A stretch of DNA of 64,000 nucleotides, taken from assembly GCA_029959085.1 (NCBI GenBank), contig JARWIR010000017.1, positions 23,177,507-23,241,506 on the forward strand, in the 5' to 3' direction. Below, piece after piece: positions 41,070 through 52,502 of this stretch. This DNA is from Nemophila menziesii. Its lineage: Eukaryota > Streptophyta > Magnoliopsida > Boraginales > Hydrophyllaceae. The position numbers and the translations under genes are program-made. The notes beneath the pieces were generated by a model. It was not told where the DNA came from. It saw only the letters and a program-made list of their open reading frames with translations, and made no database searches. The stretch's first letter is position 1, and the number at the start of each line of letters is the position of its first letter.

Positions 41070-43620
41070 GACTATAGGATGGGACCTTGCTATACCCTAA
41101 TACAACATGTGAATGTTGTGAATGAGATGATACAAGGTATCATGAATTGGGCTCATCTCATGGGAGAAAACCATAAGGTTGATACTCTTCTTGGTACCTT
41201 GCCTAGAGACTTGAAGAGAGACCTTCTCATCCTAGGGAGGAATACATATCATTGCATATTATTTTCATGGGATATTAGCTACATATAAAAGGCTAGTGTA
41301 TGCCTAGACTGAATCACATTTATGGAAGCACTTCAATAAGTCCACTGGGTTGGAATAGTGTCACTCTGGGATGCATTTGTCTACTGCTAAATTGAATGAT
41401 TATGATCAGATATGTATCCATAAGAAGGAGGACTTTGAGGAGACGATTCCCGTGAGAGTGAGATTCATATGATTACGATTCAACTCTTTGATTCAGCTGT
41501 TTATCAAACTAGTTTTCCCACTAAGTATGAATGCAACTTGTTTATTTCTTGTACATGTTGTGCTTGTTTACATATTATATTGCTTCATTCATGTTAGAGA
41601 AAGTGGGAGTTCTAGTAGAACTTATTTATGGTGATTTTTGGTTTAGAACATAAGGAACTTTGCTTATTTCTTGGTTTGTTATCTTTCTCATTCATTCTAT
41701 TTGAATTGATAGTATTGGATTGTTAAGTAAATATACGTATGCTAATGAAAAATCTCATACTTTATTAGATAATGGCATCAAAAAGAATAATTTTTGATCT
41801 CAACAAAGGAGACAAAATGAATGGTGAGAACTATAAGCTTTGCAAGCTCAAGCTACATTATGTTCTAGAGGAACGTGATTTTCTTCATTCTACTAACAAT
41901 AGTATAGATCTACATGAGGAAGGAAGCGCAACTCAAAACAGAAGGGACATAGAGGCTTATGAGAAATGGAAAAAGAAAGATTCCACTACTAGAGGCATCT
42001 TGATAAGTTCCATGCATGATGACCTTGTCTATGATTATCATGATTACCCCACTGCTAACAAAATGTGGATCACTCTCAATGAGAAGTTTGGGGGTACGAC
42101 TATGACTAAGTTGCGTCGATTGACCATCAAGTTTAATACTTACAAGAAGAAGTGTAATGAAACCATGTAGGAACATCTCTGGGAGGTGGCTAACATGATT
42201 AGTGAACTTAAGACTACAAGTCAAAACCTTACTGATGGAAACAGGTTCAAGATGTGATCCTATCTCTTCCAAATAACCAGGAGTATCTGAAGATACAGTT
42301 GACTCACAATGACAATATTAAAAAAATTTGATGATGTCGCTTATCATGTGATGTTAGAAGATAAACGTCTAGATGCAATTAAGCCTCAAGGTCAGATATA
42401 TGTTGCTGAGTCAAGCTCCCACAAAGTTTTTGGTAATAAGCACAAGAACCACGGGAAGAAAAACAAAAATGAGCCTGTTTCCAAAAATAAAAATAATGGT
42501 GTAACAAAATAAGAAAAAAATAGTTATGTAAGAATAAAGACAAGAGTAAGATGAAATGTTATAATTGTGACAAGATTGGTCACTTCGCTCATAAGTGCAG
42601 CGAGCCCAAGAAGGTAGCAATATCTTATATTTCTTGTAACTTTGCTTATGTTACTAGTACTGTATAACTAGTGGATTCTAATCCTTTGTGGATTGTGAAT
42701 TATGGATTCAGGAGCGACATGCCATGTAGTCAATGATCGAGGGACATATGTAGAGTACTATTGGATTTCAGAGGGAATGAGGTGGATATATGTAGGTGAC
42801 AACAACAAGGGGTTGAAGTCAAAGGAGTTGGCACATGCAAGTTGAACTTGCGAGGTGGTCCAACCTTGTACATGCATGATGTACTTTACGCATCTGATAT
42901 TCATTGACTTGGTCTCTATCACTGTTATTATAGGATCAGGTTGTAACAGACAAGTAGATATCGATTATTACCCTAAGTATTATAGTTTTGGATTTATTTC
43001 TTATGGTTTAATTGTACTAGATGATGACAACTCGTTCAATAGTTATTATGTAAGTAGTTTCTTTTCTATAAATACTTCTTCTAGTAATTCTCATGTAGAA
43101 TAAAGTATGTGGCATGCTAGACTAGGTCATATTGGTCAAGACAGGTGAAATTTTTGGCATACGGGAACCTTTAGCATTCATTAACTAAAGTCAACTTGGC
43201 AACTTGTGAAAATTGTCTAGTAGGTAAAGCAAAAAGGGAAACCATATGGGAAGTCTAAACAAGTCGAGTATCCATTGCAAGTGATTCATTCGGACATTTG
43301 TATCCCAATGAGTGTTTAAACTAGACGTGGGGAACATCATTTCATCACTTTTATTAATGAGTTCACTAGGTTTGGTTATGTCTACCCGAATTCTCGTAAA
43401 TCTGAAGCACTAAAATATTTTATGACATTTGTCAATGAAGTAGAAAATTAGGTAGAGAGGAAGGTGAAAACCTTAAGAACCGACCATGGACGTGAATATC
43501 TATCTGATCAGCTTAAAGAACTTTGTGATGAAAAGAGGATAGTAAGACAACTTACGATTCCCTGAACACCACAAAAAAATGGTGTGGAACAGTCCTAAAA
43601 TGGTTAGGTAGAATATGCTA
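41070..43620 (+). pseudogene. decayed Ty1/copia gag-pro-integrase remnant
   Basis: A gag-like piece lies at 41079-41280 (LMGENHKVDTLLGTLPRDLK). The main gag frame begins at 41772 (MASKRIIFDLNKGDKMNGEN) and runs to 42167, then is broken by stops and frameshifts up to the zinc knuckle CYNCDKIGHFAHKC near 42558. A protease active site MDSGATCHVV follows near 42702. The gag-pre-integrase motif MWHARLGHIGQ lies near 43110, then integrase pieces HSDICIP and RTDHGREYLSDQLKELCDE near 43290-43530. Similarity stops near 43600. Reverse transcriptase and LTRs are not seen. Confidence 0.8.
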
Positions 43621-45660
43621 TTAACACACTTTTTCCATTTTTGACACGCCAATACCAAACCCTAATCCAAATAGGTGACACCCAATCTCTTCCTATCGCC
43701 ACCCGGTTTTCGACACATCATCCTCGGAGTATTTCAACATCCACCTGGACGTGTGGGGTCCACTTAAAAAAAATATTATCTACTAAGTATGTTTATTAAC
43801 TAATTTGACCTCTTGTAATAAAAAAAAGTTAGGGGTCAAATTGAAAACAAAATAAATTATATATTTTAATTATTAACATATGGCAGATATTATGTCACGT
43901 AAGCACGAATGGGGATGGTAATACTAATGATCCACCACGTTCAAATAATAATGCGTTAATTAGATTTACTGCTCCAGGTACTCGATTCAAATATATCTAA
44001 TAAGTATTTATCTTATTATTATATCCCTAACAATACAATGAAAAAAGTCTGTACACCGAGAGGTAAGACAACTCTCCAAGCGGTACACCAAGATATGATT
44101 AAATTGCAGGACAAGCTACATATTGATTTTGTGTCATATGCCACATGTGGAACTCATTCACAAAACATAGGAAATAGGTTTCATGTCTTATCGGCTTAAC
44201 AGTGCGAGAAAAGGTGCCACCCGTGTTAAAAAATCATGGCTTGATGTACACGGAGATATGATGCAACAAGTGATTGACTTCTTGGGGGTAATAACAATTG
44301 CCTTTACTTTATCTGTTTAAATTATAACTAGTTATGTGTGATATGTTTATATTTAATTATAGGATTTTGTTCGGATCAATGAATGGATAATTAAGTAGGA
44401 TTGGTATAATAAAGTTGAGACCTTGCATAAGTACAAAGAGTATAACAACCGTTTTAAGGTGGATTACTTCAACAAAGGCCTCAAACCAAATGATGTGTCT
44501 GATGAGCACTAAGGCTTGGGGAGTGGGCTATGGACCATTGAACAAGTTGTGGTAATACTTCTTTGCCATAAAAATTATATTATTTCTTAATTATTCGTTA
44601 TGGATCTTAAATATTTAATTTTTAATAAAAATACATAATCAGGCTGAGGCCAATAGGGCCAAGCAAACAATGCCGAACGGGTTGGGTCAAAAAATTACTT
44701 GCAGTATTGAGCTGATTTGCTCAGATTATATTATTAATAGTTAATTTTTTTGTTACTAAATAGATTTAATATGTTTGCTAAAAATTCAAACATGGGGATA
44801 CAAGGAACTATCAGAGGAAGAAAATCTGTTAGAAGGATAGGAGGAATGAATACCCTTCCTCATGATGGCAATTTTTTAAGAGGGTTGGCTATTACGAGAA
44901 GAGGATGAATGAAGGACTGAGCGCTATGGAGGCACTCATGTAAGTTTATTATACATTATTGCTTACATTTGAAATATTTTCGAATAATCCTTATGATTTA
45001 ATATTGATATTGTATGTAATAGGAGGTGTTGAGGGAGCAAATGTGCAACATGATCACTTGTTCACAGTCTGGGTCTACCAAAGCCTTTACTTCAGCCCTG
45101 GAATTGAGTCAAAAAGCTTTGGTGGATTAGGTGGACGATGTTGCCAATAATGTCATCGGTAGTACTTCCTGGAGTTGGGTAGCGGGAGTGGGCCCGCCTC
45201 CAAAGGTCAAGAGGAAGAGATCAACCGAGACTCAGATTCCTTCTTATATGCTACGGAATTTGTAGGGTGTGATTCCATGATAACGATTATCTGGTAAGCA
45301 AGGGACGAGACAGCTTAATTCTATCAGTTAGTCATTCGATGACCTCCGATGCTGCCAATTCTACTTTCCCGCAATTACCCTAGAGGATGTGCGTAGGAGG
45401 ATCACATGGTTTAATGAGGAGTGCTTAGCCGAAGGTCTATCCCCGTTCAATCTCAGTACTGTCCCCTCTACCACCATCCCTCCTACTAGCCCCGCTTCTG
45501 ACATCCCTCCTACTGGTCCCTCTTTTGCCTCTGTTGTTCCTCCTACCGGTCATTTTGCTTATGTCACTCCTCCCACTAGTAATCGAAGAAGGCTCTGTGA
45601 CGAGACTACTGAAGATAAGATCCACCGTGATTATATCTACTCCCCCTATATTTAATATGA
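43621..45660 (+). pseudogene. decayed transposon-like ORF pieces, possibly En/Spm-type
   Basis: Broken plus-strand pieces include TPRGKTTLQAVHQDMIKLQD at 44050 and GATRVKKSWLDVHGDMMQQV at 44207. The spacing recalls the plant Transposase_24 (Ptta/En/Spm) family. A later open piece at 45389-45655 is Pro/Thr/Ser-rich with repeated PPT. I cannot place this firmly; no terminal repeats were found. Confidence 0.3.
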
Positions 45661-46075
45661 CTTTAAAAATTTATAACTTTTAGTTATACGGTTGTGTAAT
45701 ATTTTTATTTTTAACAATATACTTTTATTAAGGATTGTAATAATGTATTTTTATCTGTTTTTTTACTTTTAATCTCATCTTGTTGTGACAACGTAATATA
45801 TAAGTCACTATATTAGAATTTTTCAATGTTTGTTCTACATCATTATTATTTTTTGTTTGTTAGAATTTTAAATATAATAAATTAAATAGTAGAAATAATT
45901 ATAATAAATCTGGCTTAAAAAATCCAATATTAAGTACATATGTAGTAGGTAGTGAAATAGTTGGCAATGATTTTTCTCTTTTTTGTCATGGATCAACATA
46001 GACTAAATTTATTCACTCTTTATTTATTATTATTTTTTGTCGGCTTATTCACTCTATTAAAACACCTACACTACT

Positions 46076-46097
46076 GCGTCCAAAAAAAAAAAAAAAA
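46076..46097 (+). mobile_element. 22-bp LINE/SINE tail insertion with 15-bp target duplication
   Basis: GCGTCC plus sixteen A's is flanked by AACACCTACACTACT at 46061-46075 and 46098-46112. This is the footprint of target-primed reverse transcription stopped almost at once. GTCC before the A-run matches the 3' end of LINE-A (GATGTCC). Confidence 0.75.
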
Positions 46098-46163
46098 AAC
46101 ACCTACACTACTAACAAACTATCAATGCCCACAGAAATAATTCGTCAGTATTGACAGACTATT

Positions 46164-46183
46164 TTTTTTTTTTTGGGACAGCA
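46164..46183 (-). mobile_element. 20-bp LINE/SINE tail insertion with 15-bp target duplication
   Basis: A T-run followed by GGGACAGCA is flanked by TATTGACAGACTATT at 46149-46163 and 46184-46198. On the minus strand it reads GCTGTCCC then poly(A), again like the LINE-A terminus. It lies 66 bp from the other insertion, in the opposite orientation. Confidence 0.75.
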
Positions 46184-46202
46184 TATTGACAGACTATTAA
46201 TA

Positions 46203-46316
46203 GAGTTTTTTTTAACGTTAGCATTTTTTTAACAAATAATTAGCGATTTGGCACACACACAAAAAAAATTGCAAAATTGGCACATGGGCGGTATCCGTGA
46301 TACCGCCCTTGATTAA
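46203..46316 (+). repeat. left TIR of MULE-2
   Basis: It shares AATTGCAAAATTGGCACATGG and GGTATCCGTGATACCGCCC with the reversed right end at about 52381-52493. Further palindromic GGGCGG/CCGCCC blocks continue to about 46410. Confidence 0.85.
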
Positions 46317-46765
46317 GAATTCGATTAAGGAACAAGGGCGGTCGTCGCCTGACCGCCCTTAAGGTAATTAAATTTTTAATTAAGGGCGGCTCTTTGACCG
46401 CCGCCCTTCCTCGCAGTTTAGGTTTAAATTACCCCCTTCTTCCATTTCTTTCCATTTCAATACCCATTTTCTCTCACACACTCACCCCTCTTCAAATCAC
46501 TCCCAAAATCTTCATTTTTTTCATCAAATCCTTGGTCCAATCATCTTGAAGGTAATTATTCTATTCATTTGTGTTTATATATACCATTTATATGCAAGAA
46601 ATACTAGGGTTTTTTAGGGATATATATATAGTAGTTGTGTGTGTTAATTAGTTGTATGAGTTTGTTTCTAACAATTTGTAGGTTAAATTAGATTTTATAT
46701 TGTAGTTGCGTGTGTTAATTCGATTATCTATTGATTACTTTGTTTGTATTGGGGTTTAGGTAGAT

Positions 46766-49004
46766 ATGAGTTTTATGTGGATATGCTTTTATGGAGGAGA
46801 TGTTGTTCTTAGCGGTAATGGTGTTGTTGAGTATTCCGGGGGTAATTGTAAACCATTTATGACCGGAGGAGATATAGGGTTGATTGGTTTAAAACAAGCC
46901 GTATGTTCGACTTGTAATTGGAATGCAAAAGAAGTTATTTTCGATTTGAAATGGCGATGTCCGGTTTCGTCCAACCCTCCACGGTATCATGCTATAGATG
47001 TTGGGGAGGACACGATTAATCCGATGATTTGTGGGGCGAGAAACGGTCAATACCATGCTATTGAGATTTACGCAGTGGTCAAAGAAATTCGTGAATCGCA
47101 ATCTTCTAGTTCGCGTGAAAAGGTAAAAAAAAAGAATTATGAGCGGGGTAACACATCCACACCTCTTGAGCCGATTGTCGAGACAATTCGTGAAAATTTT
47201 AATGAAGACGATGACATTAGCGAAACCGAATCGGAGGCATCCGATGAAGAGGGTTTTCACATTTCTAGTGATGAGGGCGAAGTTAGTGGTAAGGACGATG
47301 ATGACGATGACGATGATGAATGTTCTAATCCATCTAATTACAATTTCGGTCCCCTTGATACGAGCGAGCAAGGAGAATGTCATGATTGGCAATTAAGTCG
47401 ACCATCTTTCATGGTGACTGGAGTTCAACTCATCCATGGTGAGAGATACGCCTCAAGGCGTGCTCTTTTGTTGGACGTAAGTAGGTGGCACCTAAGAAAT
47501 CACAAGCAATGTAGTATTTGCAATGGTGAAGACCGATATAGCTATGAAAATTGGTTTGATACAAACTCAAATTCATAAGGATTACGGACATTACATTTCG
47601 TATGGTAAGGCATGGCGTGGTAAACAAAAGGTTCTTGAAAAATTATTCGGAACACATGAAAATGCGTTCACGGATTTACCACGACTTTTGGGTGCTATAC
47701 GTGCCACTAACCCGGGATCAATATACGAGTTTGTTTATAAAAATAGTGATGGCAACAAAGCTACGTTCGATATGGTTTTTTGGGCATTTGGTCCTAATAT
47801 CGAAGGTTTCAAGCATTTGATGCCCGTGGTTAGCATTGATGCAACCCATTTATATGGTAAGTACAATGGTAAACTACTAATTGCGGTTGGGTACGATGCA
47901 AACAATCAACTATTTCCGTTAGCTTATTCGTTAGTGGATGTTGAGTCGACAGCCACATGGACATTTTTTTTGAATTGTCTAAAAAAATATGTTACGAAGG
48001 ACCGAAAAATTTGTATATTGTCGGATCGGCATAAAGGTATATTGGCAAGTATTCGGGATGTGTTCCCACCTTCCATTGGAGTTCATCGTTTTTGTGTGCG
48101 CCACTTAGCAAGCAATTTGAATCACAGGTACAAAAATCGGGTGGCAAAGAAGACTTTCATTGATCTTGCTTACATGTCGGATATGCATGAACATGATAAG
48201 TATTACCGTCAATTTATCGAGTTAAATGACGGAAAATACAAAGATTGGATTGAAAGAATAGCGAAGGATAGGTGGTCTCTTGCACATGACGGTGGGTACC
48301 GTTACGGTAATATGACAACAAACTTATCGGAGGTTTTTAATAAGGTCTTGAGGGGAGTTAGGGGGTTGCCTGTAACGGCTATAGTATTGTTAACATTTGA
48401 AAAAAGTGCCGGTTACTTTGTTATACATAGAAAAGACGGGAATGAGGCTTTGGCAAAAGGAAAAGTATTCCCACCGAAGGTCGAAATTGAACTTTATAAG
48501 AGTCAACTTTATGGGACAGGTTATAAACCTGAACTTTACGATGCAGAAGACGATATATGGGTGTGTAATGCGTTGGATGGTAGGAGATCGGATAGTGATA
48601 GAACGAGTTTCATCGTAAATGTCAACCAACAACTATGTACGTGTGGACTTTGGCAAATGTTGCACCGTCCATGTGGTCATTTCATTGCTGTTACTCAAAC
48701 GTACGATGAAGATAAAGCATACTACCCCTATGTGTCTGAATACTTATCGTTGACGAAATACATGGATTCCTATGCCGGTAAGTTCCGTCCCCTTATGGAT
48801 GTTCTCGATTATCCACCTTACGAAGGCGTTGTAGTTGTGGCATGCAAGAAAATAATAATTACTAGAAGTGGTCGAAGGAGGTCTTCCCGGATTCACAACG
48901 AAATGGATGCTAGAGAAGATCGGGGTACAAATCGATGTGGAAAATGCAGACAATATGGGCACAACAAAAAGACGTGTGGGAGGCCAAAGAAAAATAAAAA
49001 GTAG
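46766..49004 (+). pseudogene. MULE (MURA-type) transposase with internal deletion/frameshift
   Basis: The first frame (46766-47578, 270 residues) has the acidic N-terminal region and the start of the DNA-binding domain (GERYASRRALLLDVSRWHLR). It then runs out of frame. The second frame (47523-49004) resumes at ISYGKAWRGKQKVLEKLFG and contains the DDE domain (Asp in PVVSIDATHLYGKY, Asp in ILSDRHKG, Glu in NLSEVFN). It also has the SWIM zinc finger CTCGLWQMLHRPCGH and a C-terminal knuckle CGKCRQYGHNKKTC. About 60-70 residues, normally including the zinc-finger part of the DNA-binding domain, are missing at the junction near 47510-47560. The catalytic part is intact. An intron is a less likely explanation. 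Confidence 0.88.
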
Positions 49005-49165
49005 TTTCGATCAATCTTTATTTCATATTCGTGTTTTGTAATATTGTCGAATTATACATACTTTGTGTGTAATTGAACAAAAGTTTTAATTAGATTGGGT
49101 TTGTGATTTTTATGTATGGAATTAGAGTTTATATTTAACGTTGGTGTTATTTGGATTTAATAAGT

Positions 49166-49335
49166 AGATAGGAAAGGAATTTGCACAAAAAAAAATGTGT
49201 AAAATTTTCTGCATCCAAGGGCGGTAGGACGGGTACCGCCCTTGACAAGTTTAAAGCAAGGGCGGTACCCGTCCTACCGCCCTTGGATGCAGAAAATTTT
49301 ACACATTTTTTTTTGTGCAAATTCCTTTCCTATCT
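49166..49335. repeat. perfect 79-bp inverted repeat (hairpin) between convergent genes
   Basis: The left arm 49166-49244 is exactly complementary to the right arm 49257-49335 as far as I can check by eye, around the 12-base loop ACAAGTTTAAAG. Each arm contains a nested palindrome, GGGCGGTAGGACGGGTACCG. The hairpin lies about 160 bp past the transposase stop and about 200 bp before the end of the plant-mobile-domain gene, so both 3' transcripts would include it if they run through. Confidence 0.9.
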
Positions 49336-49531
49336 AAACACAAAACATACACAAAGTCACCCTAAACATAAACAAACAATTTCAAACGTAATAACCATGT
49401 CAAATACTCAAATTCAAACACATGTTAAATAAAAACCAACAATACAAACTCCATGTTCAAACACTAAATTGAAACACATGACAAATAAAAACCAACAATA
49501 CAACTAAAATACTAACTTAAGCAACAACTAA

Positions 49532-51445
49532 CTAAGCTCGTCTCCTCCTTCGCGACCTACTTGAACCCGGTGCTTCCTCCTCCCGGGTATTTGTTCTCGT
49601 AACGCTCAATCCGGCAATATGTTCAATTAAGCTTTCCTCTCCAGCGTATGTCAACATTTGCCTTACGGGATCTCTCAAATCATCAACAGTGACACCCGGG
49701 TCCGAAATACGATAAGCCAAGTCAACAGTCGATCGAACCTGTCAATATCCAAATATCTCAATATAATATTAAAACAAAATAAAGAAATAAAGACCGGTTA
49801 ATGTTTAATGTATTACCAATCTTTGTAGTTGAGCTCCACGAGGATGGTAGCCGGTTTCTTGATCTTGACCCTCATTTCGTCCTTGAGCAGGGGAGATATA
49901 TATCCTTGAATTTGCCCGATACCAAGCCTCATACCTTGGAGTACACCCGAACCCTTGAACTAGGTTATCTAGCCTATTATACTCCGCCTCATACCAAATT
50001 TGGATCTCTCGATCATATTTTACTCTCCAAACTTCGTGGTACTTACCTATTCGATCCATGGAGGTATGATACTTGTCTTGGTCTCGATCGATAGGTTTGG
50101 GAATATCTTGAATGTACCCGAACTATCTCAAAACACGATCGGGCTGGTACCACTCTACGTTATTAAAATGTATCAACGGGACAACACAAAGGTATTCTTG
50201 TCGATCCATCAAACAAGTCTCCGCTACCGTTCCAATCCGAGCACCCTCGTAGGGCATCCAAGTAACCTAATTCAATATAATTTGTTAGAAAGTTGTATAT
50301 TATCAACTAATCCCACATAAACTAACCTGGTCCGCTTCTTGCATATCCAAATCGTCTCGATAAATACGTAAAGTCCTACCGTAACTATTGACCCAGGTTT
50401 TTGCACCATTCCAACTACCAAAACCAAAAACAAAACATAATTAATAATTCATTAATAGTAAGTAGACACGAATGTTAAACAATTCACTTACGAGACACTA
50501 GCGGGACCGTAACCAGCGTTTAGAGCATAATGGACTAACATAGGTTTAACATGCAAATAGTCCCAACACCATATCTGCAAGAAAATAATCGAAACAAATA
50601 TTACAACTCTATACCATATCGCGAGTTATAAAATATAAGAAATACCTGCAAAAGAAGACCACACCCCTTGAGGGTTGCCATGGTTCCCTCGCACGCACTG
50701 CATAAACCACTATACAAGTAAGATAATACTGCCGCACCCCAAGCATATTTCCTAGTCTCCTTCAAATCTCTCAACAACGGCATATACATAGTCGGAACGG
50801 TGTTCTGTTTGCCAGATGGGAAAAGGAATGTACCGAATAAATGCATAATGTACGCGTTAGCGAAATGGCGTAAAACCGTGTCATCTACACCTTCACCTGG
50901 TTTCTTATTCCCGAAATTCAGCCTTAACCAATTAACCTTGATAACTTTGCGACCATCTCCCCCAGATGGCGGTACCATTCCAAATAAATGCCAACATGTT
51001 TCTTCAAAGTCAAAATAGGCCGGGTCGGTCTCGGTAACTGCACGACCACAAATTGGTATACCTAGTATCATCGAAACATCTCTTAAGGTGACGGTCATCT
51101 CGCCTACGGGCATGTGAAAGGTATGAGTCTCCCGTCTCCACCTTTCGACCATCGCAGAGATCAACGCGTGGTCCAACACGATCCTCGATATTTTACGAAT
51201 CTCTCCAAACCCAGCTTCTTCAACAAAAGGAATTACCCTTGGATCCAACTCCCACGGTGTAGTGGAGATTGGATTGATCATCACACCTTCGTATCGGCCT
51301 TATTAACAAAAAAAAATTAACAAACATACTAAAATAAATTGTTCTTTTGAAGAAATTAACTTACATTAGTCACGGCTTTGGATTTATGCCCAAATTGCCC
51401 TTGTCTCCATAAAAGCGAGTCCGGATTGCTACTAGACGATGCCAT
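49532..51445 (-). pseudogene. plant mobile domain (PMD) gene, MULE-encoded
   Basis: At least six exons are visible: MASSSSNPDSLLWRQGQFGH (51445-51365); the main PMD exon ending at 50646, with PWELDPRVIPFVEEAGFGEI, HTFHMPVGEMTVTLRDVSMI and LGIPICGRAV; IWCWDYLHVKPMLVHYALNA (50574-50492); WNGAKTWVNSYGRTLRIYRD (about 50417-50328); the C-terminal exon from about 50262; and a last Arg-rich exon ending at 49532. PMD proteins occur as host genes (MAIN, MAIL1, which act in silencing and genome stability) and inside plant transposons. An in-frame TAG after DRVLR (about 50113) breaks this copy. Splice sites are approximate, and the first intron needs a weak donor. Confidence 0.75.
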
Positions 51446-51556
51446 TAAACCTAGAAAAAAAAAGCCAAATTGTGCATTTAATTAAAAATCAATACACTAA
51501 TTGTATATTAGACAAATACAAAAGAAAGGGTTCATTTAGCATCTACTAAAATTTTA

Positions 51557-51858
51557 CAAGGACCAATTATGCAATTATCAAGTTTTAAAAGGACCAATTG
51601 TGCAATTATCAAAATTTATAAGGACCATTTGTGCAATTTACTAAAAATCACTTTCCTAAATGTATAAATAATTTAAAAGCTATTAATTTAAACAATTAGT
51701 ACAATTACAAGGACCAATTATGCAATTATCAAGTTTTAAAAGGACCAATTGGGCAATAATCAAAATTTATAAGGATCATTTGTGCAATTTACTAAAAATC
51801 ACTTTCCTAAATGTATAAATAATTTAAAAGCTAATAATTTAAACAATTAGTACAATTA
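51557..51858. repeat. 151-bp tandem duplication upstream of PMD gene
   Basis: Two nearly identical units start CAAGGACCAATTATGC at 51557 and 51708. Smaller GGACCAATTGTGCAAT-type repeats lie within and after them. The block is AT-rich, non-coding and in the likely promoter or leader of the PMD gene. Confidence 0.8.
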
Positions 51859-52380
51859 CAAGGACCAATTGTGCAATAATCTAATTAATCAAGGACCAAT
51901 TGGGCAATAATCTAAATCTTTGTTTACAAACAATTATATTCCATATCAATATAAAACGAAATTAAACACATTACACTACAATAATAGCATGCAATACATA
52001 ATCAAATCAATACAAAAAACAAAATTAAAAAAAAAAGGAATTTGAAACCCTTACCTTAAGATGATGAATGGAGGATGATGCTTGAGTGGTGAGTGCTTGA
52101 ATAGAGTGGGTTTGCCTCGGATTTGGTGGGTAGGGGCGGCAACACACCGGAGCAGGGAAGGGGGCGGTGGGTTTTGGGCGGTTTTAGAAGAAAGGAAGAA
52201 AGAAGTGTAATGAAAATTGTGAAGGTAGTGGGAATAAATCTGGAACGAAGGGCGGTAGGCAATCTACCGCCCCTAAAAGACGCTTAAAAATGAACTATGG
52301 GCGGTAGCTAGCCTACCGCCCCTTGTTTAATCAGATTTTAATTAAGGGTTGTATTTTGACCACAGCCCTTCGTCGTTAAT

Positions 52381-52493
52381 TAATCAAGGGCGGTATCACG
52401 GATACCACCCATGTGCCAATTTTGCAATTATTTTTGTCCTTGTGCCAATTCGCCAATTACTTCTAAAATTTATGCCACAGTTAAAAAAAACTC
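52381..52493 (-). repeat. right TIR of MULE-2
   Basis: Reverse complement of the left TIR, ending GTTAAAAAAAACTC at 52493. Palindromic GGGCGGTA...TACCGCCC blocks lie just inside, at about 52251-52275 and 52300-52323. Confidence 0.85.
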
Positions 52494-52502
52494 CTATTAA
52501 TA

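Larger units (their letters stand above)
46203..52493. mobile_element. Mutator-like element with transposase and plant mobile domain gene (MULE-2)
   Basis: A perfect 9-bp duplication, CTATTAATA, at 46194-46202 and 52494-52502 flanks inverted ends that both begin GAGTTTTTTTTAAC and continue for about 110 bp. The element carries a MURA-type transposase on the plus strand, a convergent plant-mobile-domain gene on the minus strand, and a perfect 79-bp inverted repeat between them. Short palindromes of the type AAGGGCGGT...ACCGCCCTT recur near both ends and in the central hairpin. Both genes are damaged, so this copy is probably not autonomous. Confidence 0.92.

Noticed and set aside
47500..47580. 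Intron joining the two transposase frames
   Set aside because: The frames overlap and conserved sequence is missing, not displaced. Deletion with frameshift explains it better, though RNA data could still overturn this.
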